Below are positions 34,926 through 43,953 of a stretch of 64,000 nt of DNA, in pieces. This DNA is from JAFAXD01 sp035472475 (GTDB lineage Bacteria; Pseudomonadota; Alphaproteobacteria; Rhizobiales; Xanthobacteraceae), in assembly GCA_035472475.1 (NCBI GenBank), contig DATIPA010000205.1, forward strand, positions 1 to 64,000, given 5' to 3'. Under the pieces are notes generated by a model, which worked only from the letters and a program-made list of their open reading frames with translations, had not been told where the DNA came from and ran no database searches. A program made the translations under genes and the position numbers. Every line of letters starts with the position of its first letter. The stretch's first letter is position 1.

Positions 34926-36185
34926 TCACAGCCAGGGCGGAAGACGGTCGAGGGCGATCAGCTGATCGACCTCCATGCGCGGGCGCACTAGTGCCCATTG
35001 GGAACCACTCACCAGCACCTCGGGAACGAGGGCGCGGGTGTTGTAGGTGCCGGCCTGGACCGCGCCGTAGGCTCCCGCCGTCATGATCGCCAGCAGATCG
35101 CCGGGCTGCGGTTCTTCCATCTCGCGATCAAGCGCAAAGAAATCGCCTGACTCGCACACCGGCCCTGCAACGTCGGCGACGATGCGAGCGCCGCTCCGCT
35201 CGGTCACCGGGCGAATGTCATGATGCGCCTCATACAGCGTCGGACGGATGAGATCGTTCATCGCCGCATCGACGATCACGAATGACTTCGCCTCGCCTCG
35301 CTTCATGTAGAGGACGCGTGTGACCAGGATGCCGGCGTTGCCAACGATCAGGCGACCCGGCTCAAAAATCAGCATGCAATCAAGATCGCGGGTGGCACGT
35401 TTGACGACGGCCGCATATGCGTCCGGCAGCGGCGGCGGATCGTTGTCCTCGCGATATGGGATCCCGAGACCCCCGCCGAGATCGATGTGCTCGATGTAGT
35501 GCCCGTCGGCGCGTAGCCCGCGCACGAAGTCGGACAGCAAGGCGAACGCATCGTCGAACGGCTCGAGCTCCGTGATCTGGCTGCCGATGTGCATATCGAC
35601 GCCGGTCACGCGCAGGCCGGGCATCTTGGCAGCGAGCGCATATAGGTCGCGGGCGCGGCTGATTGGAATGCCGAATTTATTCTCGGCCTTGCCGGTTGCG
35701 ATCTTGGCGTGGGTTTTCGGATCGATGTCGGGATTGACCCGGACCGAGACGTTTGCGGTGCGTCCCTTGCCGGTCGCAATCGCCGAGAGGAGCTCAAGCT
35801 CAGACTCCGACTCGACGTTGATGCACAGGATGCCGGCATCGACCGCAGCGGCGAGTTCCGGCGCGCTCTTGCCGACGCCGGAGAACATGATCCGGTCGGG
35901 CGGAACGCCGGCGGCGAGCGCGCGCTTGAGTTCTCCGCCCGACACAACGTCTGCCCCCGAACCGAGCCGCGCCAAGGTGGCGATCACGGCTTGGTTGGAG
36001 TTGGCCTTCATGGCGTAGCAAATAAGCGCGCGCACGTCGGCGAACGCGTCGGCGAAGACATGATAGTGGCGTTCCAGCGTGGCGGTGGAATAGCAGTAGA
36101 ACGGCGTGCCGACGTTTGCCGCAAGCTCGACGAGATTGACCGCCTCGGCGTGCATCACGCCGTTGCGATAGGCGAAATAGTGCAT
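34926..36185 (-). CDS. lysA: Diaminopimelate decarboxylase
   Basis: 419 residues, fold-III PLP decarboxylase making lysine from meso-diaminopimelate, the last step of the pathway. The PLP lysine lies in CYAMKANSNQAV near residue 60; HIGSQITELEPF and LGGGLGIPY are family blocks; the second-subunit catalytic cysteine is in GPVCESGDF. It is last in an argH-lptM-lysA run on the minus strand, a widespread order in Proteobacteria. Confidence 0.97.
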   Translation of the reverse strand: MHYFAYRNGVMHAEAVNLVELAANVGTPFYCYSTATLERHYHVFADAFADVRALICYAMKANSNQAVIATLARLGSGADVVSGGELKRALAAGVPPDRIMFSGVGKSAPELAAAVDAGILCINVESESELELLSAIATGKGRTANVSVRVNPDIDPKTHAKIATGKAENKFGIPISRARDLYALAAKMPGLRVTGVDMHIGSQITELEPFDDAFALLSDFVRGLRADGHYIEHIDLGGGLGIPYREDNDPPPLPDAYAAVVKRATRDLDCMLIFEPGRLIVGNAGILVTRVLYMKRGEAKSFVIVDAAMNDLIRPTLYEAHHDIRPVTERSGARIVADVAGPVCESGDFFALDREMEEPQPGDLLAIMTAGAYGAVQAGTYNTRALVPEVLVSGSQWALVRPRMEVDQLIALDRLPPWL

Positions 36186-36206
36186 CGGCTACTGGCTTGT
36201 CGCTTG

Positions 36207-36255
36207 GAGCATGATTGCTGGTAAAAAACGGCGGTCCCTGTTCGGGGTCATGCTC
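36207..36255. repeat. Rhizobial-type intergenic palindrome, copy C
   Basis: Outer arms GAGCATGA (36207-36214) and TCATGCTC (36248-36255) enclose a diverged centre. The GCATGA...TCATGC ends and the length of 49 bases match copies A and B in the ATP synthase operon. It fills the lptM-lysA gap. Confidence 0.6.
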
Positions 36256-36282
36256 TAATCCAATTCGGGATCACGCTGGAAT

Positions 36283-36576
36283 CTAATTAAGCAGCCAGTC
36301 GAGCGGCGTCGAGCCTTGGCGGGGCGGGGCGGCGAGCGATGGAGATGGAGGCGGCGCGGGCGCCGCTTCCGGCAGCACCGCGGCCAAACTCGGATCGGGC
36401 GGCGGGTCCGCGGGGTTCGCTACCACCGGGCCTTGGGGCAGAGCGGCCGATGGCGGCGCCTCAAGCGCGCCCTTACGGCCGCAGCCAGCCAGAGCCAGTC
36501 CGGCGACGAGCGCCAGAGCCAACCCGAGACGCGGATTCAAAGCGTCGCGCAGCCCCACCCATTCCCCCAGTGCCAT
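36283..36576 (-). CDS. lptM: Small lipoprotein, LptM/YifL type
   Basis: 97 residues. The signal peptide (RLGLALALVAGLALAGC) has lipobox LAGC followed by GRKGALEAPP, the hallmark of LptM. This short lipoprotein helps the LptD protein of the lipopolysaccharide translocon form its correct disulfides in E. coli. The mature part here is a Pro/Ala-rich tail. The place between argH and lysA is the usual one. Start may be ATG at 36576 or the GTG at 36558, which has GGGGA just upstream. Confidence 0.82.
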   Translation of the reverse strand: MALGEWVGLRDALNPRLGLALALVAGLALAGCGRKGALEAPPSAALPQGPVVANPADPPPDPSLAAVLPEAAPAPPPSPSLAAPPRQGSTPLDWLLN

Positions 36577-36732
36577 GGCCTTTCCGGAAGGCCCGCCCGC
36601 GCAAAGGCCGGGTTTCCGGCAAAAAGGCCAGACAAGCACGCACCATAGCAGACCGAAATCAGCCTCCAACCCCAACGGGCCACGGTGCAGGCTAACAACC
36701 TCGCACCGTAGCAAGGCTGCAACATGGCATTG

Positions 36733-38124
36733 TTACCGGCGAACCTTGCCAAGCCGTTGCAGCCATTTTTTAGCTTCCCGCGCCACATTTGCCGGGGCGG
36801 TGCCGCCGTAACTCGTGCGGCTGCGCACCGATCGATCGACCGAAAGGACCGAAAACACCGCCTTGGTGATGCGCGGTTCGACCCGCTGCATCTCAGCGAG
36901 CGGCATTTGCTCAAGGCGCAGCCCCGCCTTCTCGGCCGCCGCCACGATCCGGCCGGTAATATGGTGTGCCTCGCGAAACGGCATCCCGAGGACGCGGACC
37001 AGCCAATCCGCGAGGTCGGTCGCAGTGGCGAAGCCTTCGCCGGCGGCGGCCTTCATCCGCCTGACGTCGGGTTCCAGGTCCTCGATCATGCCGGTCATCG
37101 CGGCAATGCAGAGCGAGAGGGCGCGCAGCGCGTCGATTGCGCCTTCCTTGTCTTCCTGCAAATCCTTCTGGTAGGCGAGCGGCAGGCCTTTCATCACAAT
37201 CAGCAGGGCGTTGAGCGCCCCAATGATGCGGCCGGCTTTGGCGCGCACCAATTCGGCGGCATCCGGATTGCGTTTCTGCGGCATCATGGACGAGCCGGTG
37301 GTGAATTTGTCCGAGAGCTTCACCAGCCCGACCAGCGGCGACGTCCACAGCACAATCTCCTCGGCCAGGCGCGACAGATGCACCGAGGCAATCGCCGCGG
37401 CCGCGAGTGTCTCCAATACAAAATCGCGATCCGACACAGCGTCGAGCGAGTTGGCGGCCGGCCGTTCAAACCCCAAGGCTTTCGCCGCCATGGCGCGGTC
37501 GAGCGGAAACGAGGTGCCGGCGAGCGCGCCGGATCCAAGCGGCGATTCATTGAGCCTGCGGCGTGCGTCGCCAAACCGGCCGCGGTCGCGCGCAACCATC
37601 TCCACATAGGCCAGAAGATGGTGCCCGAAGGTCACCGGCTGAGCGGTTTGGAGATGCGTCAAGCCCGGCATCACAGTCGCCGCGTGGGTCTGCGCCTTGC
37701 GGGCAAGGGCGCGTTGATAGCTCGCGAGTTGCTGATCGATGTCGTCGATCGCGTCACGGACCCAGAGCCGAAAATCGGTCGCCACCTGGTCATTGCGCGA
37801 ACGCGCGGTGTGCAACCGCCCGGCCGCCGGTCCGATCAGTTCGCCCAGCCGCGCCTCAACGTTCATGTGAATGTCCTCAAGCGCGCGCTTGAAGCGAAAT
37901 TTGCCGCGCTCGATTTCTGACAGGATCGTGTCTAGACCGTGAACGATCTGTTTTGCATCCTTCGCCGAAATGATGCCGCGTTTGGCCAGCATGTCGGCGT
38001 GGGCTTTGCTCGCGGCGACATCCTGGCGATAGAGCTGGCGATCGACATCGATCGACACGTTGATATCAGCCATGATGGCGTCCTGGCTTGCGCCGAAGCG
38101 TCCGCCCCACATCTTGTTGGTCAT
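36733..38124 (-). CDS. argH: Argininosuccinate lyase
   Basis: 463 residues. It splits argininosuccinate to arginine and fumarate. The family signature GSSMMPQKRNPD is present, with the catalytic TGLTHLQTAQPVT block (PGLTHLQTAQPVTF) and an N-terminal WGGRFGASQD. I take the ATG at 38124. The same frame stays open upstream as far as 39417 on the opposite strand of tlpA, but this is a high-GC shadow. The start is only 36 bases from the divergent tlpA start. Confidence 0.96.
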   Translation of the reverse strand: MTNKMWGGRFGASQDAIMADINVSIDVDRQLYRQDVAASKAHADMLAKRGIISAKDAKQIVHGLDTILSEIERGKFRFKRALEDIHMNVEARLGELIGPAAGRLHTARSRNDQVATDFRLWVRDAIDDIDQQLASYQRALARKAQTHAATVMPGLTHLQTAQPVTFGHHLLAYVEMVARDRGRFGDARRRLNESPLGSGALAGTSFPLDRAMAAKALGFERPAANSLDAVSDRDFVLETLAAAAIASVHLSRLAEEIVLWTSPLVGLVKLSDKFTTGSSMMPQKRNPDAAELVRAKAGRIIGALNALLIVMKGLPLAYQKDLQEDKEGAIDALRALSLCIAAMTGMIEDLEPDVRRMKAAAGEGFATATDLADWLVRVLGMPFREAHHITGRIVAAAEKAGLRLEQMPLAEMQRVEPRITKAVFSVLSVDRSVRSRTSYGGTAPANVAREAKKWLQRLGKVRR

Positions 38125-38160
38125 GACCGGCCTAAAAGGTTGTAATACGTTCCTGATCCG

Positions 38161-38826
38161 ATGACGTCCGAGACAACACAGCCGCCGCCCGCCACGCCGT
38201 CCCGGTGGCGATCGGTCAGGCCAATCCTGGTTGCTGCGGCCGCGGTTGCGGTATTCGCCGCGATATACGGGATTATCACCTCGCTGCGCAATCCAGCCAA
38301 CGCCGCCTGCGGCCCCGCGCTCGCAACGGCGCAGCGGATCGCGCCGCTGGCGCATGGGGAGGTCGCGGCGGTGCAGGTCGCAAGCGAAGCCCGCGCTTTG
38401 CCTCCGCTCGCCTTCACCGACGCCACGGGCGCTCCCAAAACGCTCGCCGATTGGCACGGGCGCACCGTCCTGTTGAACCTGTGGGCGACCTGGTGCGTGC
38501 CCTGCCGCAAGGAAATGCCGGCCTTGCAAGCCTTGCAGCAAAAGCTCGGCGGCGCGACGTTCGAGGTGGTGGCGGTCAACATCGACACCCGCGACCCGGA
38601 GAAGCCCAAGGCCTGGCTGCGGGATGTCGGCGTCGATCAGCTCGCCTATTACGCCGATCCGTCCGCCAAGGTGTTTCAAGAGCTCAAGCTGATCGGCAAA
38701 GGCTTTGGCATGCCGACCAGCTTGCTGATCGATCCATCGGGCTGCGAGATTGCGACGCTGGCAGGCCCGGCCGAATGGGCAAGCGATGACGCGGTCGCCC
38801 TGGTGAAGGCCGCGCTCGGAACCTGA
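38161..38826 (+). CDS. tlpA: TlpA-like thiol:disulfide oxidoreductase
   Basis: 221 residues. One N-terminal helix (PILVAAAAVAVFAAIYGIIT) anchors a periplasmic thioredoxin domain with active site WCVPC, flanked by LLNLWATWCVPCRKEMPAL and KGFGMPTSLLIDPSGC. TlpA in Bradyrhizobium reduces the copper-binding sites of cytochrome oxidase before copper loading, and it is usually divergent from argH, as here. This links it to the aa3 oxidase genes elsewhere in the window. Confidence 0.92.
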   Translation: MTSETTQPPPATPSRWRSVRPILVAAAAVAVFAAIYGIITSLRNPANAACGPALATAQRIAPLAHGEVAAVQVASEARALPPLAFTDATGAPKTLADWHGRTVLLNLWATWCVPCRKEMPALQALQQKLGGATFEVVAVNIDTRDPEKPKAWLRDVGVDQLAYYADPSAKVFQELKLIGKGFGMPTSLLIDPSGCEIATLAGPAEWASDDAVALVKAALGT

Positions 38827-38852
38827 GCGAAATTTTGCCGGTTGGGTGATCG

Positions 38853-39734
38853 CTACCGCGTCGGCACCGGCTTTTCGCCCCGATAGTCGTAGAAGCCGCG
38901 CTGGGTTTTGCGGCCGAGCCAACCGGCCTCGACGTATTTCACCAGCAGCGGACAGGGCCGATATTTTGAATCGGCGAGACCCTCGTGCAGCACTTGCATC
39001 ACCGACAGGCAGGTGTCGAGCCCGATGAAGTCGGCCAGCTCGAGCGGGCCCATCGGGTGGTGGGCGCCGAGCCGCATTGCAACGTCGATGCCTTCCACCG
39101 TGCCGACGCCCTCGTAGAGCGTGTAGATCGCTTCGTTGATCATCGGCAGCAGGATGCGGTTGACGATAAACGCCGGAAAGTCCTCGGCGACCGCGGAGGT
39201 CTTGCCGAGCTTGGCCACGAACGCCTTGGTCGCCTCGAATGTCGCATCCTCGGTGGCGATGCCGCGGATCAGCTCGACGAGCTCCATCACCGGCACCGGA
39301 TTCATGAAATGGATGCCGATGAATTTCTCCGGCCGGTCGGTCGCGGCCGCGAGCCTGGTGATCGAGATCGACGACGTGTTGGAGCCGACCAGCGCGCCGG
39401 GCTTGAGGACCGGACACAGCTGCGAAAAGATCTTGCGCTTGACCTCTTCGTTTTCAGTGACCGCCTCGATCACCAGATCGCAGTCGGCAAACTGCTCGAA
39501 ATTCAGCGCGGGCTTGATCTTCTTGAGCGCTGCTTGGCGCTGCTCCTCGGTGATGCGTTCGCGGGCCACCTGTCGCGCCATGTTGCCGTTGACGGTGGCG
39601 AGCCCCTCCTTGATGCGATCGTCGGACACGTCGTTGAGCGCGACGTCGAGGCCGGCGAGCGCACACACGTGGGCAATGCCGGACCCCATTTGCCCAGCGC
39701 CGATCACCCCAACCTTGCGAATATTGTGCGGCAT
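38853..39734 (-). CDS. 3-Hydroxybutyryl-CoA dehydrogenase
   Basis: 293 residues. NAD site VIGAGQMGSGIAHVCALAG; catalytic histidine in IHFMNPVPVMELVELI; C-terminal dimer domain HPMGPLELADFIGLDTCL. It interconverts acetoacetyl-CoA and 3-hydroxybutyryl-CoA. In this setting (ETF next, then mcd, ccr and ecm) it can feed or drain the C4 acyl-CoA pool of the ethylmalonyl-CoA pathway or PHB cycle, but the (S)-specific type is not the classic PhaB. It converges on tlpA. Confidence 0.93.
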   Translation of the reverse strand: MPHNIRKVGVIGAGQMGSGIAHVCALAGLDVALNDVSDDRIKEGLATVNGNMARQVARERITEEQRQAALKKIKPALNFEQFADCDLVIEAVTENEEVKRKIFSQLCPVLKPGALVGSNTSSISITRLAAATDRPEKFIGIHFMNPVPVMELVELIRGIATEDATFEATKAFVAKLGKTSAVAEDFPAFIVNRILLPMINEAIYTLYEGVGTVEGIDVAMRLGAHHPMGPLELADFIGLDTCLSVMQVLHEGLADSKYRPCPLLVKYVEAGWLGRKTQRGFYDYRGEKPVPTR

Positions 39735-39807
39735 GTTGTTCCGGTGCCTAGCCAGTTTGTTGGCCCACCTTTAGCTCAACACCGAGCGAAGCGGTAGCTC
39801 AGCAGGT

Positions 39808-40752
39808 TCAACCCTTCATCTTGGCCAATTCTTCCGTCAGCTCGGGCAACGCTTTGTAGAGGTCGGCGACGAGCCCGTAGTCGGCGACCTGGAAGATCGG
39901 CGCCTCTTCGTCCTTGTTGATGGCGACGATCACCTTGGAGTCCTTCATGCCGGCCAGATGCTGAATGGCCCCCGAGATGCCGACCGCGATGTAGAGCTCG
40001 GGCGCCACCACCTTGCCGGTCTGGCCGACCTGCCAGTCGTTGGGAGCATACCCCGCATCGACCGCCGCCCGCGAGGCGCCAACTGCCGCGCCCAACTTGT
40101 CGGCGACGGGCTCGATGTACTTGGTGAAGTTCTCGCGCGACTGCATGGCGCGGCCGCCCGAGATGATGATGCGCGCGGAGGTGAGTTCGGGACGCTCCGA
40201 CTTCGAGAGCTCCTCACCGACGAACGACGAGAGCGCTGGATCGGCGGCCGGTCCGACCGGCTCGACCGGGGCCGAACCGCCCTCCCCGGTCGCCTGGAAG
40301 GTCGACGTGCGCACCGTGATGACCTTCTTGGCGTCCTTGGATTTGACCACCTGAACCGCGTTGCCGGCATAGATCAGGCGTTCGAACGTGTCCGGTGCCA
40401 GCACTTTCACGATGTCGGAGATCTGCATCACGTCGAGCAGCGCAGCAACGCGCGGCAGGAAGTTCTTGCCGGTCGTGGTCGCTGCGGCGACGATCGCGTC
40501 GTAGTTGGGTGCCAGCGATACAATCAGTGCGGCGACCGGCTCCGCCAGCATGTGATCGTAGAGCGCGGCGTCTGCGAGCAGCACCTTGCCGACGCCCTTG
40601 AGCTTGGCTGCAGCGTCGGCGACCGCGCGGCAATCCTTGCCGGCGACCAGCACATGCACCTCGCCGCCGAGCCCGCTCGCGGCGGTGAGTGCCTTGGCGG
40701 TTGCGTCCTTCAGGACCTTGTTGTCGTGCTCGGCGATCAGCAGAGTGGTCAC
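39808..40752 (-). CDS. etfA: Electron transfer flavoprotein alpha subunit
   Basis: 314 residues. The C-terminal FAD domain is complete: ISGGRAMQSRENF, GQTGKVVAPELYIAVGISGAIQHLAGM, AINKDEEAPIFQVADYGLVAD. With EtfB it accepts electrons from acyl-CoA dehydrogenases (including Mcd) and passes them to ETF:quinone oxidoreductase. I take the GTG at 40752, which overlaps the etfB stop in a GTGA. The frame is open up to 41091 but overlaps etfB. Confidence 0.95.
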   Translation of the reverse strand: MTTLLIAEHDNKVLKDATAKALTAASGLGGEVHVLVAGKDCRAVADAAAKLKGVGKVLLADAALYDHMLAEPVAALIVSLAPNYDAIVAAATTTGKNFLPRVAALLDVMQISDIVKVLAPDTFERLIYAGNAVQVVKSKDAKKVITVRTSTFQATGEGGSAPVEPVGPAADPALSSFVGEELSKSERPELTSARIIISGGRAMQSRENFTKYIEPVADKLGAAVGASRAAVDAGYAPNDWQVGQTGKVVAPELYIAVGISGAIQHLAGMKDSKVIVAINKDEEAPIFQVADYGLVADLYKALPELTEELAKMKG

Positions 40753-41498
40753 AGGACACCCGCTTCGTTCTTGAGCTTCGCGACCAGTTCGGCAACCGAG
40801 GCGACCTTCACGCCGGCCTTGCGTCCCGGCGGATCCACCGTTTTGAGCACTTCGAGCCGGGGTGCGATGTCGACGCCAACGTCCGCCGGCGTTTTCTCGT
40901 CGATCGGCTTCTTTTTCGCCTTCATGATGTTGGGCAGCGACGCGTAGCGCGGCTCGTTGAGCCGCAGGTCGGTGGTGACGATCGCCGGGCTCTTGAGCTT
41001 CACGGTTTGCAGACCGCCGTCGACCTCGCGAGTTACCGAAATGGCGTCGTCGTGGATTGTGACCTTGGACGCGAAGGTACCTTGCGGCCACCCGAGCAGC
41101 GCGGCCAGCATCTGACCGGTCTGATTGCTGTCGTCGTCGATCGCCTGCTTGCCCAGGATAACGAGACCGGGCTTTTCCGCGTCGACCAGCGCTTTGAGGA
41201 TCTTGGCGACCGCCAGCGGCTCGACCGGCGCGTCGGTTTTGACCAGGATGCCACGGTCGGCGCCCATCGCCAGCGCGGTCCGGATGGTCTCCGAGGCCTG
41301 CTGCGGGCCGATCGAGACCGCGACGATTTCGGTTGCTTTCCCAGCCTCCTTGAGCCGGATCGCCTCCTCGACCGCGATCTCGTCGAACGGATTCATCGAC
41401 ATTTTGACGTTTGCGAGTTCAACGCCGCTTCCGTCGGCCTTGACGCGAATTTTGACGTTGTAGTCGACCACCCGTTTGACGGGGACGAGAACTTTCAT
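40749..41498 (-). CDS. etfB: Electron transfer flavoprotein beta subunit
   Basis: 249 residues. Begins KVLVPVKRVVDYNVKIRVKADGSGVE, has AMGADRGILV, and ends with the lysine-rich recognition area KAKKKPIDEKTP. It binds AMP and docks to the dehydrogenase. It is first in the etfB-etfA pair, followed by 3-hydroxybutyryl-CoA dehydrogenase. A promoter with a perfect dyad over its -35 lies upstream. Confidence 0.96.
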   Translation of the reverse strand: MKVLVPVKRVVDYNVKIRVKADGSGVELANVKMSMNPFDEIAVEEAIRLKEAGKATEIVAVSIGPQQASETIRTALAMGADRGILVKTDAPVEPLAVAKILKALVDAEKPGLVILGKQAIDDDSNQTGQMLAALLGWPQGTFASKVTIHDDAISVTREVDGGLQTVKLKSPAIVTTDLRLNEPRYASLPNIMKAKKKPIDEKTPADVGVDIAPRLEVLKTVDPPGRKAGVKVASVAELVAKLKNEAGVL

Positions 41499-41555
41499 GG
41501 GCTTTGAACTCGAGATGGAGGCCCGCTGCGCGACGCCGGGAGGCGAATTCGAGGC

Positions 41556-41590
41556 AACCTACCGGCGCGGCCGAGCACGTGTCAACGTGC
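41556..41590 (-). promoter_or_regulatory. Promoter of etfBA with overlapping dyad
   Basis: On the minus strand -35 TTGACA (41585-41580, perfect), 18-base spacer, -10 TAGGTT (41561-41556). The 16-base inverted repeat GCACGT-GTCA-ACGTGC (41575-41590) covers the -35, as expected of an operator. Confidence 0.45.
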
Positions 41591-41625
41591 CGCGCTGCAG
41601 CATAGGACCTATCTGGCTTGCCGCG

Positions 41626-42198
41626 TCAGCGGTTTTGGCCCGGTACCCAGAGCACGTCGCTCGCCCCCTTTTGGTTGGCGTGGCGGCCGGCCACAAACAA
41701 GAAATCCGACAGCCGGTTGACGTACTTCAGGGAGGGCCCCGACACCGTCTCGCCGGGCCGGTCAGCGAGTGCGACCATGATGCGCTCGGCCCGCCGGCAT
41801 ACCGTTCTGGAGAGGTGAAGGTAGGCGGCCGCCGCGGACCCGCCCGGCAGAACGAACGAGCGGAGCGGCGCGAGGTCGGCGTTGAAGCGATCGATCTCGC
41901 TTTCCAGCCACGCCACCTGCGCGTCCGTTACCGTCAAGCGCGCGCCCTCCGGCCCCTTTTCGGACAGGCAGAGATCGGCCTCCACATCGAACAGATCATT
42001 CTGAATGCGAGCCAGCACCGCATCGAGCGCCGGATCGTCGGCGACGTGGAGGCGAACCAGCCCGACAACGGCGTTGACCTCGTCAAGCGTGCCATACGCC
42101 TCCACACGCAGATCGTATTTCTTGCGTCGCTGGTTGTTGCCGAGCGAGGTCGTGCCGTCATCGCCGGTGCGCGTGTAGATGCGGTTGAGAACCACCAT
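41626..42198 (-). CDS. Cob(I)alamin adenosyltransferase, PduO type
   Basis: 190 residues. The ATP loop is IYTRTGDDGTTSLGN; VEAYGTLDEVNAVVG and the C-terminal RTVCRRAERIMVAL are family blocks. It makes adenosylcobalamin, the cofactor of Ecm encoded nearby and of methylmalonyl-CoA mutase. It follows the HIG1 gene with 2 bases between. There is no cobalamin riboswitch in the short upstream region. Confidence 0.93.
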   Translation of the reverse strand: MVVLNRIYTRTGDDGTTSLGNNQRRKKYDLRVEAYGTLDEVNAVVGLVRLHVADDPALDAVLARIQNDLFDVEADLCLSEKGPEGARLTVTDAQVAWLESEIDRFNADLAPLRSFVLPGGSAAAAYLHLSRTVCRRAERIMVALADRPGETVSGPSLKYVNRLSDFLFVAGRHANQKGASDVLWVPGQNR

Positions 42199-42200
42199 AA

Positions 42201-42395
42201 TCAGCGTCCCATGGCCCAGATCGCGAGCATGATGATGACAATAGCGACGGCCTGCAGCAACACGCGAAGGCGCATCAGCTTTTGTGAGGTGTTGGGGGAG
42301 CCGCCGCGCATCATGTTGGCGAGGCCGAGCAACAGCACAATGGCAACGGCACCGATCGCAATCGGCACGATGATGGTCGACAGAAACGTACCCAT
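42201..42395 (-). CDS. Small HIG1-type twin-transmembrane protein
   Basis: 64 residues, two membrane helices (STIIVPIAIGAVAIVLLLGLANM and LLQAVAIVIIMLAIWAM) joined by a polar loop (RGGSPNTSQKLMRLRV) with the QKLMRLRV pattern of HIG_1_N proteins. Relatives associate with cytochrome oxidase in mitochondria and bacteria. In many alphaproteobacteria it lies next to the adenosyltransferase gene, as here. Confidence 0.85.
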   Translation of the reverse strand: MGTFLSTIIVPIAIGAVAIVLLLGLANMMRGGSPNTSQKLMRLRVLLQAVAIVIIMLAIWAMGR

Positions 42396-42481
42396 TTCAT
42401 CAACTGTAGCATCGCGACCCGATACCGGCCATCGGCGTTTTGACGTGATAGAAAGCGGCCGATCGCAGGTGTGAGTGTGAG

Positions 42482-43417
42482 ATGAGCGGACGCATACTCG
42501 TACTGGGCGCCGCCGGGCGCGTCGGACGTCGCGCCGCCGAGGCGTTTCGCGATGCCGGGTGGGAGGTCGCGAGCCTGGTGCGCGGGGCGTCTGCCGACCA
42601 CGCGGCGCCTGGCACGCAGGTTCTCGAAGTCGATGCGCGCGATGCGGAATCCGTGGCTGATGCGGCGCGCGGCATGGATGTCGTCCTGCACGCGCTCAAT
42701 CCGCCCTACACGGAGTGGGCGATGCAGGTGCCGCTCCTGGCTGAAGCCGCGATCGCTGCCGCGCGCGCATCCAACGCGACCCTAGTGCTGCCCGGTAACG
42801 TCTACAACTATGGCGCCGACATGCCGGCGGTGCTCGACGAAAACACCCCCATGCATCCGACTTCGCGCAAAGGCGCGCTGCGCGTCGCGCTCGAGGAGCG
42901 GCTACGCGAGGCTGGAATTCGCACGATCGTGCTGCGGGCAGGCGATTTCTTTGGCGGCGGCAGCGGCGGCTCCTGGTTTGACCGCGTGATCATCCGCTAC
43001 GTCGATCAGAAGCGTCTCACGTATCCGGGGCCGCTCGAGGTGGTGCACGAATGGGCCTACCTGCCCGACCTCGTGGCTGCGATGGTGCCGCTCGTCGAAG
43101 CACGCGCGCAGTTCAACTCATTCGAGAGGTTCGGTTTCTGCGGCCACGCGGTCACGGGCGCGGAGTTCACCGGTGCGATCATGCGGACGCTACGACGCGA
43201 CATGACGATCGGGACCATGCCGTGGTGGCTCCTGCGGATGATCGGCCCGGTGGTCCCGACGTTCGGCGAGCTCGCCGAGATGTCATATCTGTGGGAGACG
43301 CCGCACCGCATCGACGGCCGCAAACTCAAAGCCGCGATCGGCGCCATCCCGCGCACGCCACTCGACACCGCCATCGCCACCTCGCTCGAAGAACTCGGAC
43401 TCTTGAAGCGGCCATGA
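42482..43417 (+). CDS. NAD-dependent epimerase/dehydratase (extended SDR)
   Basis: 311 residues. Rossmann motif LGAAGRVGRRAAEAF; atypical SDR with LVLPGNVYNYGADMPAVLDENTP and LRAGDFFGGG. The usual catalytic Y-x3-K is not clear; a tyrosine occurs in NVYNYG only. Substrate unknown. It overlaps the next gene by ATGA. Divergent from the HIG1 gene with 86 bases between. Confidence 0.82.
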   Translation: MSGRILVLGAAGRVGRRAAEAFRDAGWEVASLVRGASADHAAPGTQVLEVDARDAESVADAARGMDVVLHALNPPYTEWAMQVPLLAEAAIAAARASNATLVLPGNVYNYGADMPAVLDENTPMHPTSRKGALRVALEERLREAGIRTIVLRAGDFFGGGSGGSWFDRVIIRYVDQKRLTYPGPLEVVHEWAYLPDLVAAMVPLVEARAQFNSFERFGFCGHAVTGAEFTGAIMRTLRRDMTIGTMPWWLLRMIGPVVPTFGELAEMSYLWETPHRIDGRKLKAAIGAIPRTPLDTAIATSLEELGLLKRP

Positions 43418-43953
43418 TCCAAATTGCGTTGTTGCGGGCGATCAATGTCGGCGGCCGCCAGCCCGTCGCAATGTCCGACTTGCGCGCCTTCCTGAGCGAA
43501 CTTGGTTTCGCGCAACCGCGATCACTGCTGCAGAGTGGCAACCTGATTTTCGACGCCGGCAGGAAAGCCGGCCCGGCGCTGGAGCGATTGCTCGAGCAGA
43601 AGCTGGCCCTGCGGTTCAATCTGCAGACTGACGTCATGGTCCGTAGCGCGGCGGAATGGGCGTCGGTTGTCGCGCGCAATCCGTTTCGCGACGAGGCCGC
43701 GCGCGACCCGGCGCGACTCGTCGTCGTGGTCCTGAAGTCGAAAGCCACGGCACGCGCATTTGATGAGTTGCGGGCCGCCATCGCCGGACCGGAATTCGTG
43801 CATGGCGACGGACGCCAAGCCTACATCGTCTATCCCGACGGGATCGGACGCTCGCGGCTCACGGGCGCCGTGATCGAGCGCAAGCTCGCCACCCGCGGCA
43901 CCGCACGCAACTGGAACACCGTCACGAAGATCGCCGCGTTGGCGGGGAGTTAA
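43414..43953 (+). CDS. DUF1697 protein
   Basis: 179 residues. MIQIALLRAINVGGRQPVAMSDLR and SLLQSGNLIFDAG are the DUF1697 hallmarks, with GRSRLTGAVIERKLATRGTARNWNT at the end. Role unknown. The ATG overlaps the stop of the SDR gene by ATGA, so they are coupled. Its stop shares the TTAA at 43950-43953 with the convergent mcd stop. Confidence 0.9.
   Translation: MIQIALLRAINVGGRQPVAMSDLRAFLSELGFAQPRSLLQSGNLIFDAGRKAGPALERLLEQKLALRFNLQTDVMVRSAAEWASVVARNPFRDEAARDPARLVVVVLKSKATARAFDELRAAIAGPEFVHGDGRQAYIVYPDGIGRSRLTGAVIERKLATRGTARNWNTVTKIAALAGS

Noticed and set aside
36733..39417. An 894-codon open frame on the minus strand covering argH and running across tlpA and into the dehydrogenase gene
   Set aside because: Only the first 463 residues from the ATG at 38124 are argininosuccinate lyase. 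The rest is antisense to real genes, with Arg/Ala/Gly-rich shadow composition.
42396..42481. A cobalamin riboswitch upstream of the adenosyltransferase gene
   Set aside because: The gap is only 86 bases and shared with a divergent gene; no B12-box sequence is visible.
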